This document shows, piece by piece, positions 44,827-54,164 of a DNA stretch of 64,000 bases. The translations under genes and the position numbers were made by a program. How positions within the stretch are numbered: position 1 is the stretch's first letter; the number at the start of each line of letters is the position of its first letter. Under the pieces are notes generated by a model. The model was given only the letters and a program-made list of their open reading frames with translations, was not told where the DNA came from and made no database searches. The stretch comes from JASLDZ01 sp964244065 (GTDB lineage Bacteria > Pseudomonadota > Alphaproteobacteria > Caulobacterales > Caulobacteraceae), in NCBI GenBank assembly GCA_964244065.1, contig CAXTHH010000007.1, forward strand, positions 1-64,000. The letters are read 5' to 3'.

Positions 44827-45753
44827 CTAACGACGGCGGGGGACGTAGGGGCGGGTGGTCCGCATAGCCTCGGCGAAGGTCTCCAGCTCGCCATCGCCCT
44901 CCGGCAGCGCGACGGCGAGCTTGGCCAGGAGGTCGCCGCGGCGGCCCGTCTTGCCGTCCACCGCGCCGCGGCCGCGCAGGCGCAGCACGGCGCCGGAGGT
45001 GGAGCCCCTGGGCACGGTGAGGGTGACCCCGCCCTCGGGCGTGGGGGCCTGCACCTTGGCGCCGAGCACCGCGTCGTAGAGCGTCACCGGCAGGTCCATG
45101 TGCAGGTCGGCGCCGTCCTGGCGGTAGAGCGGGCTCAGGCGCACGCCGAGCTCGATCAGGGCGTCGCCCGGGCCGGCGCGCCCCGCCTGGCCTTGGCCGC
45201 GCAGGCGCAGCACCTGGCCGTCGTAGGCGCCCTTGGGGATGTTCACGTCCAGCTGGCGGCCGTCGGGGAAGGCCACCCGCTTGGCCCCGCCGCGGATCGC
45301 CTCCTCCAGGTCGATCTCCAGGCGCGAGCGCACGTCCGCGCCCTTGCCGCCGCCGCCGAAGCCGGGGCGCGGGCCGGGGCCGCCGCGGGTGAAGATGTCG
45401 CCGATGATGTCCTCGAGGTCGGCGCCCTCGAACCGCGCGCCGAAGCCGCCGGCCGGACCGCCGGCGCCGCCGAAGCCGCGCCCGCCGAAGCCGCCCGCCG
45501 CTCCGGGGTTGAAGCCGCGCATGGTCTCGCGCCCGTCCGCGTCGAGCTCGCCGCGGTCGAACTTGGCCTTCTTCTCCGGGTCGCCCAGGAGGTCGAAGGC
45601 GCCGCTCACGCGCTTGAAGCGCTCCTCGGCGGCCGCGTCCCCGGGGTTGCGGTCGGGGTGAAGCTGCTTGGCCAGCTTGCGGAAGCTCTTGCGGATCGTG
45701 TCGGCGTCCGCCGAGCGGGGAACGCCGAGCTCCTGGTAGGGATCGTTCGCCAC
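44827..45753 (-). CDS. DnaJ-family co-chaperone (CbpA-like)
   Basis: A 308-residue class II J-domain protein. The J domain (residues 5-70) carries the HPD motif in KQLHPDRNPGDAAAEERFKR. A Gly/Phe-rich linker (82-108, GFGGRGFGGAGGPAGGFG) and DnaJ_C substrate-binding domains follow (DVNIPKGAYDGQVLRLRGQG; LPVTLYDAVLGAKVQAPTPE). No zinc-finger is present. It stimulates DnaK. Start GTG at 45753. It lies 79 bp after the last GTA gene and on the same strand. Confidence 0.92.
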   Translation of the reverse strand: MANDPYQELGVPRSADADTIRKSFRKLAKQLHPDRNPGDAAAEERFKRVSGAFDLLGDPEKKAKFDRGELDADGRETMRGFNPGAAGGFGGRGFGGAGGPAGGFGARFEGADLEDIIGDIFTRGGPGPRPGFGGGGKGADVRSRLEIDLEEAIRGGAKRVAFPDGRQLDVNIPKGAYDGQVLRLRGQGQAGRAGPGDALIELGVRLSPLYRQDGADLHMDLPVTLYDAVLGAKVQAPTPEGGVTLTVPRGSTSGAVLRLRGRGAVDGKTGRRGDLLAKLAVALPEGDGELETFAEAMRTTRPYVPRRR

Positions 45754-45832
45754 GGGCGTGAGGACGTGTCCGGCTGGAGGTGAGGCGCCTCACTTAGGCG
45801 AACGGCCCCGCCGCGCAAGACGGACTGTGGCG

Positions 45833-48800
45833 TCAAAGCCACAGAGTGCGCTCCGTCGCAGCGCCCCAGTCGCCGAAGCGGTCGCTCCACTGCCGCACGT
45901 GCACGGTCAGCGTGTAGGGCGCGGCCCCCAGGTCCATGGGGGCGAGCTCCAGACGCGGCTGCCTCGTCTCGTACGTCCCCACCGCCGGGCCGCTGAGCAC
46001 CTCGACCCTGTAGCGCTCGCCGCCCTCGGTCAGCGGGACTTCGCCGTCCCAGGCGTCGCCGCCTGCGCGGGCGCGGCGCACCCAGGTCAGGCGCAGCCCG
46101 CCGGGCATACGCGCCGCCCGCAGGTGCGCGGGCGACCAGGGCCGCCATGCGCGCGCGCGCCAGGTGAAGCTCGCGTCCGCGACGCCCGGGCCGCCGGGCG
46201 GGCCGCCGGCGGTGGCCGCGCGCCACAGCAGCTCCAGCCCCCGCTCCGACGCGCCGACGTGCAGCCTCGCGAGGCTGCGGCCGAGGCGCATCCACGGGGC
46301 CCCCGCGGGCGCCCCCGTCATGGCGTCCTCGGTCCCGAGCTGCGCGCGCAACAGGCGCGTGAGCCGCCAGGAGCCGTCGCCGAGAGGCTCGGCGTCGCGG
46401 AACTGAAGCACCTCCCATCCTCCGGCGGGAGCGCGGATGGCGAGGGTGTTGGCCCCGGCGCGGACCTCCGCCTCCCCCGCGCTCGCCAGCAGCGCGCCGG
46501 CGGCCGGGCGCACCACCAGGGCCGTGGCCTCGTCCCAGCGGTGGCGCGGGCCGGGCGGCAGGGCGGAGAGCGTCACGCCCAGCGTCGCCGGCTCCTCCGC
46601 CCGACCGCGCAGGGTCAGCGCCGGGGCGGTCGGGCCGGCGTGCACGTCGAACGCGCGCCAGGGCTCCACGGCCAGGGCCGCGAGCGGGCGCGCGTCCTCT
46701 TCCGCCCCCTCCAGGGCGGGCGCGTCGATCAGGAGCAGTCGGGGGGGACCCGCCGGGGCGGGCACGGGCGCCGCAGGCGGGCCGTCGTCGACGGGGTCGG
46801 CCGTCCGGGCGGGCGTCGGGCCGGCGCGCACGAGGTGCAGGCGCGGGTGCTCCTCCTGCTCCGCGCGCACCACGCGCCAGGCGCCCGGCGCGCCCTCGAC
46901 CTCGACCACATCGCCGGGCTCGACGCGCAGGGCGGCGAGGGGGGAGACGTGCAGCGTCAGCGCGTCCTGCTCGGCCTCGGCGCGCTGCAGCCGGGCGTCC
47001 GCCGCCTGGCGCGCGCCCGCGGCGTCGAGCACCACGGGCAGGTCCGCGGTCTGCGTCCCGCCGGGCCCGGGCCGGGCGGCCCGGCGCACCACCGAGCCGG
47101 CCTGGTAGGCGTCGGCCTCGTCCAGGTAGCGCACGCGCACGGCGTCCGGCGCGGGCTCCAGCGTGCGCGCGGCGCTGAGCGCGGCCGCGGCGTCCTCCAC
47201 CCGCGCCAGGTCGCCCTCGCCGAGCGACAGGGCGGGCGCGGCGCCGCGGCCCACCACGGCCACCCGCCCCTCGCGTTCGGCCAGGTCGAAGCCCAGCGCC
47301 TCCGCCAGCGGCTGCAGCGCCTCGGCCGTGCTCATCGGCCCGGGCACGACATAGCCGTAAGCGGACGCGATCGGCCCCTCGATGCGGAAGTCGCCGGGCG
47401 CCAGCCCCGCCCGGCGCAACAGGGCGGAGACGATGTCGCCGCCGCCGTCGGACGCGCCCACCCGCCCGTTCAGCCAGTGGCCCAGCGTCCAGTTGGGCGC
47501 ATCCTTCCACACGTCGCGGCGGGCGGGGAAGTCGGGATAGGGCCGCGCGTCCCAGCACCAGGCGCTCATGCGGTCGAGCTCCAGCATGGCGCGGCCGTCC
47601 ACGGGCGAGGCGGGGTTGTTCGCCGGGTCCTGGTAGACCGCCAGCACCGCCTCCAGCGCCCGCCGCTGGGCCAAGTCGTCGCGCACGCCCGTGCTCGCGG
47701 GCGGCAGCGCGCTCTCGCTCGACTTCGGGTCGATGAACAGGTTGGGCGCGTTGGAGCCGCGATCCACCGCCGGGCAGCCGAACTCGACCAGGCGGATCGG
47801 CTTCATCCCGGGCGTCCAGGCCGTGGGCGTCGAGGCGCGGACGCCGCCCGGCCGGTCGTGGTGCGGGTTGGCCCACCAGGCGCGCAGGTCCTTGGGCCCG
47901 CGGAACACCCAGGGTTCGCCGTAGGCGCCGTCCGTCACCGGCGTGCGCGCCTGGGCCGCGCGGGCCGCGTCCGAGGCGTAGAACCAGGCGAAATCCTCGC
48001 CGCCGAGCACGTTGGCGGAGAGGTAGCCGACGTCGTACGGCCCGCGCGCGCCGGCGGCCGCGTCCACCCCGCCGTCGTCGCGCCGCCAGTCGGCCAGGGG
48101 CGGGTAGAAATCGACGCCCACGAAGTCGATCGCCGGGTGGGCCCAGAGCGGGTCGAGGTGGAAGCGCACCTCGCCCGTGCCGTCGGCCGGCTGGTGGCCG
48201 AACCACTCGGACCAGTCGCCGGCGTAGCCGACCTTCACCTCCGGCCCGACCACCGCCTTCACGTCCGCCGCCAGCCGGGCGAGCTCGCCCACCGCCGGGT
48301 AGACGCCGGGGGCGGAGCGCAGGGTCGTCAGCCCGCGCAGCTCCGACCCGATCAGGATCCCTTCCACCCCCCCGCCCGCCATCGTCAGCAGCCGGGCGTA
48401 GTGCAGCACCAGCCGCCGATAGCTCCATTCGACGGGGCCGGCGTAGGCGATCCCCTCCCCGCTCGCGGCGAAGTGCTCGGGCGCGCAGGCCCCGAAGAAG
48501 CGGGCCACCTGCGCCGCGGCCGCCGGCGTCAGGTCCGTAGCGCCCGGCCGCCCGGGGGCCGCCTCGCCGGTGATCCGGCCTCGCCAGGGGTAGGGCGCCT
48601 GGCGCGGGCCGCCGTAGGGGTCGGGCAGGCTGTTGGCCGCCGGCACGTCCATCATCAGGAAGGGATAGAGCGTCACGCCAAGCCCGCGCCGGCGCAGCTC
48701 GGCGATGCAGTGGAGCACCGTGGCGTCGGACGGCGTGCCGCCGAAGGCCGGGCCGCCCAGCGCCTCGGACACCACGTGCGCGCCCTCGCGCCCGACCTCG

Positions 48801-49690
48801 ACGCGCCAGCTGGAGGGCGTGGTCACCTTGTCGAGCCGCTCCACGCCCGGGCGAACCTCGCAGACGCCTGCGCGCAGGTCCGTGCCGAACCAGGTGACCA
48901 CCAGGTTCACGTGCTCCACGTGCGGCAGCTGCGCCTGCAGGGCGTCCAGCGCCACCAGCAGGTCGGGCCGCCCCTGGGCGTTGTGCACGTTCTCGTTGGC
49001 GAAGACGGCGTCGTTGGTCTCGCGCAGCTCCACGGTGGGCTGCAGCACGAACTCGCCCGCGCCGGGGATCAGGTTGATGCTGCGGAGCCGTGACTCCAGC
49101 CCCTCCTCGACCGGTCGGCGGAAGATCTCCACGTTCAGCTGCGGAGGGCGGTTCCCCCAGCGGTCGAGCGGCAGGTCCTCGAACACGAGGTAGGCGGTGT
49201 TGCGGAAGGCGGGCGCTCGCCCCTCCACCGCCTCGATCAGGGGGTCGGGCGCCTGGTCGGGGCCGCCCAAGTGCACGCGCATCTGCACGGCGGAGACGTC
49301 CATCACCTGCCCGTCCGCCCAGATGCGGCCGATGCCGTCGATGGGCCCCTCGCACAGGCCCACGGCGAAGGAGAGCGAGTAGCTGTAGCTCACCGTCTTC
49401 GGCCCGGAGCTCTTGCCGCCCCCGCTGCGCTGCTCGACCCGCTGTTCGCGGAAGCGGGCGGCCCAGATGGTCTGCCCCGCCACCCGGGCGCGGCCGAAGA
49501 CGGCGGGCATGGGCGCGCCCACGCTGGTGCTGTGCAGCTCCAGCCCGCTGAGCCGCCCGCCCGCCTGCCGCGGCGTGGCCAGCGAGGACACGAGCGCCCG
49601 GTCGGCCAGGCCGCCCAGCACGCCGCCGATCGCCCCGCCCAGCGGCCCGCCCACGGCGGTCCCGACGGCGGTGAGGAGGACTTGGGCCAT
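45833..49690 (-). CDS. GTA gp15: tail-tip/host-specificity protein with TIM-barrel-like domain
   Basis: A 1285-residue tail-fibre hub protein. The N-terminus is Gly/Ala-rich (LLTAVGTAVGGPLGGAIGGV), followed by tail-hub sequence (FAVGLCEGPIDGIGRIWADG), a GTA TIM-barrel-like domain from about residue 430 to 725 (GILIGSELRGLTTLRSAPGV; FVGVDFYPPLADWR; WCWDARPYPDFPARRDVW) and C-terminal tail domains (phage-tail_3-type). The glycoside-hydrolase-like barrel may act on cell envelope glycans of the recipient. It is the last and longest gene of the cluster. Confidence 0.93.
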   Translation of the reverse strand: MAQVLLTAVGTAVGGPLGGAIGGVLGGLADRALVSSLATPRQAGGRLSGLELHSTSVGAPMPAVFGRARVAGQTIWAARFREQRVEQRSGGGKSSGPKTVSYSYSLSFAVGLCEGPIDGIGRIWADGQVMDVSAVQMRVHLGGPDQAPDPLIEAVEGRAPAFRNTAYLVFEDLPLDRWGNRPPQLNVEIFRRPVEEGLESRLRSINLIPGAGEFVLQPTVELRETNDAVFANENVHNAQGRPDLLVALDALQAQLPHVEHVNLVVTWFGTDLRAGVCEVRPGVERLDKVTTPSSWRVEVGREGAHVVSEALGGPAFGGTPSDATVLHCIAELRRRGLGVTLYPFLMMDVPAANSLPDPYGGPRQAPYPWRGRITGEAAPGRPGATDLTPAAAAQVARFFGACAPEHFAASGEGIAYAGPVEWSYRRLVLHYARLLTMAGGGVEGILIGSELRGLTTLRSAPGVYPAVGELARLAADVKAVVGPEVKVGYAGDWSEWFGHQPADGTGEVRFHLDPLWAHPAIDFVGVDFYPPLADWRRDDGGVDAAAGARGPYDVGYLSANVLGGEDFAWFYASDAARAAQARTPVTDGAYGEPWVFRGPKDLRAWWANPHHDRPGGVRASTPTAWTPGMKPIRLVEFGCPAVDRGSNAPNLFIDPKSSESALPPASTGVRDDLAQRRALEAVLAVYQDPANNPASPVDGRAMLELDRMSAWCWDARPYPDFPARRDVWKDAPNWTLGHWLNGRVGASDGGGDIVSALLRRAGLAPGDFRIEGPIASAYGYVVPGPMSTAEALQPLAEALGFDLAEREGRVAVVGRGAAPALSLGEGDLARVEDAAAALSAARTLEPAPDAVRVRYLDEADAYQAGSVVRRAARPGPGGTQTADLPVVLDAAGARQAADARLQRAEAEQDALTLHVSPLAALRVEPGDVVEVEGAPGAWRVVRAEQEEHPRLHLVRAGPTPARTADPVDDGPPAAPVPAPAGPPRLLLIDAPALEGAEEDARPLAALAVEPWRAFDVHAGPTAPALTLRGRAEEPATLGVTLSALPPGPRHRWDEATALVVRPAAGALLASAGEAEVRAGANTLAIRAPAGGWEVLQFRDAEPLGDGSWRLTRLLRAQLGTEDAMTGAPAGAPWMRLGRSLARLHVGASERGLELLWRAATAGGPPGGPGVADASFTWRARAWRPWSPAHLRAARMPGGLRLTWVRRARAGGDAWDGEVPLTEGGERYRVEVLSGPAVGTYETRQPRLELAPMDLGAAPYTLTVHVRQWSDRFGDWGAATERTLWL

Positions 49691-49694
49691 GCGC

Positions 49695-50144
49695 TCAGCT
49701 CTTGGTGTTCGGGTCGGGGTTCGGGTCGGGGAAGCGGCAGGCGTGCGTCAGCCGCACGCGCCACCAGGGGATCAGCCAGCTCTCGGTCACCGCCCGCCCC
49801 CAGTAGGCGTGGAGGATCCGGTCGGGCGCGGAGAGCACCGCGCAGTGCTTCACGGGGGCGCCCTGCGACATGCGGAACAGCAGCACGTCGCCGGGCTCCG
49901 CGGCGTCGACGGGGATCTCGCGCAGCCAGCGGCGGGCGGCGCCCAGCAAGGCCTCCTCGCCGCCCACCTCCGCCCAGTCCGGGCGGTAGGCGGGGACGGG
50001 CCCGGGCTCAGGCCCCACCATCTCGCGCCAGACGCCCCGCACCAGGCCCAGGCAGTCCGCGCCCCAGCCCTTCACGCTGGCCTGATGGCGGTAGGGCGTG
50101 CCCAGCCAGCCCCGGGCGGCTTCCACCACGTCGGGCCGGCTCAT
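49695..50144 (-). CDS. GTA gp14: NlpC/P60 cell-wall peptidase
   Basis: A 149-residue NlpC/P60-family peptidase with the catalytic Cys31 in GWGADCLGLVRGVW and His100 in APVKHCAVL. It probably opens the recipient's peptidoglycan during DNA delivery from the tail tip. The start overlaps the gp13 stop by four bases. Confidence 0.92.
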   Translation of the reverse strand: MSRPDVVEAARGWLGTPYRHQASVKGWGADCLGLVRGVWREMVGPEPGPVPAYRPDWAEVGGEEALLGAARRWLREIPVDAAEPGDVLLFRMSQGAPVKHCAVLSAPDRILHAYWGRAVTESWLIPWWRVRLTHACRFPDPNPDPNTKS

Positions 50145-50797
50145 CGCCGCGAACCCCCGTCCGCGACGCCGCTGACCGTCGCCGCGTTCACCGGCAGGAA
50201 GTCGTCGCCGGGGATGTCGGGGAAACCCTGGAAGTTCAGGTGATTGTGGAAGACGTCGCGGCACGTGGCGAACCGCCGGTCGCAGGTCGCGCCCGGGAAG
50301 GCGGCCAGCCCCACCCGGCAGCGCGCGTCGCCCAGCCGCGCGTCGCACAGCCGGTCGTAGGTGCGCCCGATCACCGGGCGCAGCGCCGCGAGCGGGCCCT
50401 CCAGCTCGGCGATGAAGCCCTCGCCCGTGCGCACGATGCGCTGCACGGTCTCGCGACGCAGGCGCACGCGCGCGGCCGGGTCGCCCGGCACGAGCCGCCA
50501 AGTCTCCACCCGCGCGCCGTCGTAGAGGCCCGCGGCGATGTCCGCCTCCGTGAGCGCGTCGGAGCTCAGCGCCCCCGCGGCGCTGGCCTGCCCGGGCTCC
50601 GGCCCGAGCGCGCCGTCGGCGGCCCCCGCCGTCCAGCCGCTGGCGGGCTCGCAGGCGACGCCGTCCAGCTCGAGCGGCGCGTCGTGGTCGGTGAAGCCCA
50701 GGCGCAGGCCGTCGCCGCGGGTCAGCAGCCAGGCGGTGCAGAGCACGGCCGCGCCGCCCTCCAGCGCCGCCTCGAGCTCGGGCGGGAGGGCGCGCAT
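50141..50797 (-). CDS. GTA gp13: DUF2163 tail hub protein
   Basis: A 218-residue protein matching DUF2163 plus the phage_BR0599-type C-terminus. Conserved features include TAWLLTRGDGLRLGFTDHDA near the start and a C-terminal Cys-bearing region with CDARLGDARCRVGL and CDRRFATCRDVFHNHLNFQG. These four Cys typify GTA hub proteins that bind an Fe-S cluster or zinc, as reported for the Rhodobacter particle. TGATG overlap with gp12. Confidence 0.92.
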   Translation of the reverse strand: MRALPPELEAALEGGAAVLCTAWLLTRGDGLRLGFTDHDAPLELDGVACEPASGWTAGAADGALGPEPGQASAAGALSSDALTEADIAAGLYDGARVETWRLVPGDPAARVRLRRETVQRIVRTGEGFIAELEGPLAALRPVIGRTYDRLCDARLGDARCRVGLAAFPGATCDRRFATCRDVFHNHLNFQGFPDIPGDDFLPVNAATVSGVADGGSRR

Positions 50798-51411
50798 CAG
50801 ACGCGCACCTCCACCAGCGGCACGGCGACCACGCGCGCGGCGTCGAAGCCCTCCAGCGTCACGTCGATCCGGTCGGCGTCGAAGCGCACGGGCGTGTCGA
50901 AGCGGAAGCCGGCGGTCAGCACCGCCCCGGCGGCCGGGGCCGCGCCGAACGTCACCACGCCCGTGGCGGTGTCCACGCTCCAGGCCGACGTCGCCGACCC
51001 GTTCACCGCCACCCGTACGGAGCCCGCCACGGGCTTGGTGACGGGCCGGGCGTAGTCGCCGTAGCGCTTGGCCAGCGGCCAGGCGGTGAGCGCGCCGTCG
51101 CCGACGCCCAGCGGCTGGTCGCCCGCGGTCACCGGTGCGCCGGGCGGGGCGGACGCTTGGTCGGCGAAATCGCGGAAGCGGAAGCCCTGCAGCCGGCCAC
51201 GCCTCGCCTCGAAGAAGGCCTGCAGCTCGGCCGCCTCCTCCAGGCTGCGCACGCCCTGGCCGATCAGGAAGCGGCGGCGGCCGTGCGCCCACGGCGTCCA
51301 GCGCCGCTCGAAGCCGCTGGCGAGCTGCACGACCTCCGTGCGCCGCTCCACCCCGCCGGTGCTGCCGAACGCCAGCCGCGCGGGGAACAACACCTCGGCG
51401 AAGGCGTCCAT
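50797..51411 (-). CDS. GTA gp12: DUF2460 distal tail protein
   Basis: A 204-residue DUF2460 protein. It begins FAEVLFPARLAFGSTGGVER and includes FERRWTPWAHGRRRFLIGQG and FRFRDFADQ, all typical of GTA gp12, the distal tail component joining the tube to the hub. The start and stop overlap neighbours by one base each (TGATG). Confidence 0.92.
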   Translation of the reverse strand: MDAFAEVLFPARLAFGSTGGVERRTEVVQLASGFERRWTPWAHGRRRFLIGQGVRSLEEAAELQAFFEARRGRLQGFRFRDFADQASAPPGAPVTAGDQPLGVGDGALTAWPLAKRYGDYARPVTKPVAGSVRVAVNGSATSAWSVDTATGVVTFGAAPAAGAVLTAGFRFDTPVRFDADRIDVTLEGFDAARVVAVPLVEVRV

Positions 51412-51971
51412 CAGCGCCGCCCCAGGGCGACGGCGCGCGCCAGGGCGGCGGCCACCTGCGCCTCCGACCGCAGCAGCGCGGGCGCGCCTCCGCCGGAGAC
51501 GCTGACGTTCACCGTCACGCCGCCCCCGCCGGAGCCGGCCGGCTCGACCGCGCCGGCGGAGGCGGGGCGGAACAGCTCGGGCCCCCGCTCGCCCACCAGG
51601 TAGGCGCCGCCCGGCGTCACCGGCCCGCCGTCGGCGCGGGCGCCGCCGAACAGGCCGCCCAGCGCCTTGGCCAGAGCGTCGCCCAGCGAGCCGCCGAGCG
51701 TGCCCCCGCCCGCGGCGGGCGCCTTGGACAGGGCGCCGGCGACCGAGATGGCGGCGCTGGCCAGCTCGGACAGGCTGATCTTGCCGTCGGAGGCGGCGCG
51801 GGCCAGCGAGCGCGTCAGGCTCTCGCCGGCCCGCGCGAAGGCGGTCTCCACCGTGTCGGCCGCGGCCTTGGCGGAGGCGGAGAGCTCGCCCACGGCGGCC
51901 CGCGCCTCGGCGGTGCGGCCGGGGAGGCCTGCCAGACCGCCGCCCGCGCTCTCGGGAGGGATGTCGCTCAT
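51411..51971 (-). CDS. GTA gp11: short tape measure protein
   Basis: A 186-residue helical protein with the pattern LGDALAKALGGLFGGARADG and GGAYLVGERGPELFRP near the C-terminus, characteristic of GTA tape measure proteins. Its small size sets a short tail, comparable in length to the Rhodobacter gp11. The start overlaps gp10.1 by four bases. Confidence 0.85.
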   Translation of the reverse strand: MSDIPPESAGGGLAGLPGRTAEARAAVGELSASAKAAADTVETAFARAGESLTRSLARAASDGKISLSELASAAISVAGALSKAPAAGGGTLGGSLGDALAKALGGLFGGARADGGPVTPGGAYLVGERGPELFRPASAGAVEPAGSGGGGVTVNVSVSGGGAPALLRSEAQVAAALARAVALGRR

Positions 51972-52153
51972 GCGGGATCGTCCGGATGGAGGTGGAGGAG
52001 GGCGTCGAGCTCGGCGCGCGTCAGCGGCGCCGCGCCCGGCGCGGGGGCGGTGAGGGCGCGCCACTCGGCGAGCGACAGCGCCCAGGTCTCGCAGGGGGAG
52101 AGGCCGAAGCGCGCGGAGGCCAGCCGCAGCACCGCGGCCCAGCGCTCGGTCAC
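51968..52153 (-). CDS. GTA gp10.1: tail assembly chaperone-like small protein
   Basis: A 61-residue protein with ARFGLSPCETWALSLAEWRA and LTRAELDALLHLHPDD, matching the small protein found between gp10 and gp11 in GTA clusters (a phage tail assembly chaperone family). Start GTG at 52153, four bases after gp10. Confidence 0.85.
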   Translation of the reverse strand: MTERWAAVLRLASARFGLSPCETWALSLAEWRALTAPAPGAAPLTRAELDALLHLHPDDPA

Positions 52154-52157
52154 GGGA

Positions 52158-52460
52158 TCAGCCCGCGGCGGCGAAGGCGGCGGCCACGGCCTCGCCCGCC
52201 TCGGCCGGAGTGACCGGCAGCTCGGCCAGCTGCGCCGCCGCCTCCGCCTCGCCGCCGCCGCGCAGCAGGGCGGCGAGCACGACCAGCAGGTCGCGGGCGC
52301 CCACCCGGCGCAGACGGGCGGCGAGCGCCTCGCCGCCTTCGCAGCCGAAGGCGGTCTCCAGCTCGGCCAGCGCGCCCAGCGTCAGGCACAGCCGGCGCGG
52401 GACGCCGCCCACGGGGCGCACCACCTCGCCCCGGGCTCCGTTGGCGGCCGGCGCGATCAC
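52158..52460 (-). CDS. GTA gp10: tail assembly chaperone-like protein
   Basis: A 100-residue GTA gp10-family protein: GEVVRPVGGVPRRLCLTLGA, LAELETAFGCEGGEALAARL and LVVLAALLRGGGEAE. The family contributes to tail tube assembly. Start GTG at 52460 overlaps the gp9 stop by four bases. Confidence 0.88.
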   Translation of the reverse strand: MIAPAANGARGEVVRPVGGVPRRLCLTLGALAELETAFGCEGGEALAARLRRVGARDLLVVLAALLRGGGEAEAAAQLAELPVTPAEAGEAVAAAFAAAG

Positions 52461-52870
52461 GATGCGGCCGTGAAGCTGAGCGCGCCGGCCGAGGCGAGCG
52501 TCACCGCGTAGGTGGCCTCGCCGTCGTGCGTGCCGGCGTACTCCAGCGCCGCCACCTGGAACGGGCCCTCGAACGTCCCGAACCCGGGCGCCACCAGGCG
52601 GAAGCTGCGCAGCGCGCCGTCGAAGAAGGCCTGGCGCAGCGCCGCGTCCGCCGCCGCTGAGCGGAACACGCCCGCGCCGGAGACCGACATCGACCGCGCG
52701 CCCGCTCCCTCCAGGAGCTCGCGCCAGCGCCCGGCGGAGTCGGCGTCGGTGACGTCCACCGTCTTCGAGTTCAGCGAGAGCGTGCGCGTGCGCAGCCCCG
52801 CGAGCGTGATGAAGCCGCCGGCCCCGTCGCCGACCTTGACCAGCAGGTCCTTGCCCTTCTGCGCGCCCAT
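52457..52870 (-). CDS. GTA gp9: major tail tube protein
   Basis: A 137-residue major tail protein (TIGR02126-like) that forms the tail tube: GAQKGKDLLVKVGDGAGGFI, RTRTLSLNSKTVDVTDADSA and AALEYAGTHDGEATYAVTLA. TGATG overlap with gp8. Confidence 0.93.
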   Translation of the reverse strand: MGAQKGKDLLVKVGDGAGGFITLAGLRTRTLSLNSKTVDVTDADSAGRWRELLEGAGARSMSVSGAGVFRSAAADAALRQAFFDGALRSFRLVAPGFGTFEGPFQVAALEYAGTHDGEATYAVTLASAGALSFTAAS

Positions 52871-53295
52871 CAGGCCGCCTCCGCCAGGGCGAGCGGCTCC
52901 ACCACGGCGCGCAGCCGGGTGACGCCGTAGACCGAGCGCCAGTCGCTGGCGCGGAACACGTCCTGGAAGGTCACGCGCAGGTTGGCGAGCCGGTGGTCGG
53001 CCACGGCCAGGTCCGCGTCGTGCAGGGCGGCGCGCAAGGCGGCCCCCACGGCCTGCGCCTCCTCCTTGCCGCCGAAGCGCGAGACGCAGGTCAGGGTCAC
53101 CACCAGCTCGGCGCCCTCGGCGGGGTCGCCGCCCAGCGGGCGCGTCTCCACGCGGCCGAGGTGCAGGTAGGGGAAGCCCGGGTCGGGCGGCGGCTGGTCC
53201 CAGGTGCGGGAGCCGACGAGGGCCGTCACGCCCGAATCGGCGCGCAGGCGGGCGAGGAGCGCGGCGGTGAGCGCGCGCTCGGGGTCGAGCGACAT
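52870..53295 (-). CDS. GTA gp8: DUF3168 tail terminator protein
   Basis: A 141-residue DUF3168 protein: DPERALTAALLARLRADSGV, FPYLHLGRVETRPLGG and LRVTFQDVFRASDWRSVYGV. It forms the tail terminator/stopper ring at the head-tail joint. Its start is 16 bp after gp7. Confidence 0.93.
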   Translation of the reverse strand: MSLDPERALTAALLARLRADSGVTALVGSRTWDQPPPDPGFPYLHLGRVETRPLGGDPAEGAELVVTLTCVSRFGGKEEAQAVGAALRAALHDADLAVADHRLANLRVTFQDVFRASDWRSVYGVTRLRAVVEPLALAEAA

Positions 53296-53311
53296 GGCTG
53301 AGGTCTCCGGC

Positions 53312-53623
53312 CTAGAGCAGGCGGTCGAGGAGGAGGACGACGCGGCCGGGCGCCGGGTCGTCGGGGGTGACGGCGCGCACGGTCCAGGGCGGACCGTCGC
53401 CGGTGACGAGGCGCACGCCCGGGGCGAGCGCGGGATGGGCGCGGGCGCGGGCGGTGGCGGACTGCGCGCGTTCGGGCGGCCGGTCGCCGCCGCCGGCCTC
53501 GCGCGGCGCGGCCGGGTCGAGCTCGACCCAGACGACGCCCGCGGGCGCCCAGGCGACCGCGCGGCCGCCGAACGGCGTCTCGGTCTCGACGGGCGCCTCC
53601 ACCGTGGCGGGCACGGCCCTCAC
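53312..53623 (-). CDS. GTA gp7: head closure/stopper protein
   Basis: A 103-residue head-tail adaptor of the TIGR01563/DUF891-like closure family: ETETPFGGRAVAWAPAGVVW near the start and RLVTGDGPPWTVRAVTPDD at the end. Start GTG at 53623 overlaps the gp6 stop by four bases. Confidence 0.85.
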   Translation of the reverse strand: MRAVPATVEAPVETETPFGGRAVAWAPAGVVWVELDPAAPREAGGGDRPPERAQSATARARAHPALAPGVRLVTGDGPPWTVRAVTPDDPAPGRVVLLLDRLL

Positions 53624-54153
53624 AGGCGCGCCCTCCGCCACGCGGCGGCCCAGGGCTCGGCGGGGCCGAGGCCGGGCGGCGCAGGAGCGACGGGGTCCGC
53701 CCGCCGCTCGTAGGCCTCGGCCGCGAGCGCCAGCACCGCCTGCTTCAGCGCGGCCGGGACGTCCGCCGGCGTGGCCGCCAGGCCCGCGCGGTGCTCGATA
53801 CGCACCGCCGCCGGCCGGGCGCGCAGGCGGATGCGGGCGGGCCGCTCGCCCACGCGCAGCCAGGCGGAGGGCGGCAGCGCCGTCCAGCCGCCCGCGCCGT
53901 CGGGCACGGACACGGCGTCCACCGCCGTCACCGGCCAGGCGGAGAGGGCGACCACCGCGGTCGCCGGCGTCAGCTCCTCGCGGAGCGTCGCCTCCAGCAG
54001 GCGCACGCCCAGCTCCGCCTCCAGCCGCTCGCGCGCGGCGGCGAGCAGGCCGGCGAGGAGCGCGTCCTCCAGGTCGTGCGTGACGCGCAGGTGCGCCTTC
54101 AGCTCCGCCGGCGAGACGGGCTCGCCGGCGGGCGGGGTCAGGATGGTGATCAT
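53620..54153 (-). CDS. GTA gp6: head-tail connector protein
   Basis: A 177-residue connector/adaptor (gp6-like): TPPAGEPVSPAELKAHLRVT, LLAGLLAAARERLEAELGVR and ALKQAVLALAAEAYERRADP. It sits under the portal. It is the first gene after the 173-bp gap containing repeat A, so its translation cannot be coupled to the capsid gene. Confidence 0.9.
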   Translation of the reverse strand: MITILTPPAGEPVSPAELKAHLRVTHDLEDALLAGLLAAARERLEAELGVRLLEATLREELTPATAVVALSAWPVTAVDAVSVPDGAGGWTALPPSAWLRVGERPARIRLRARPAAVRIEHRAGLAATPADVPAALKQAVLALAAEAYERRADPVAPAPPGLGPAEPWAAAWRRARL

Positions 54154-54164
54154 GGGAGCCTGTC

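Noticed and set aside
45758..49093. 1111-residue open frame antisense to GTA gp15
   Set aside because: Shadow of the gp15 frame; compositional bias only, no recognisable domain.
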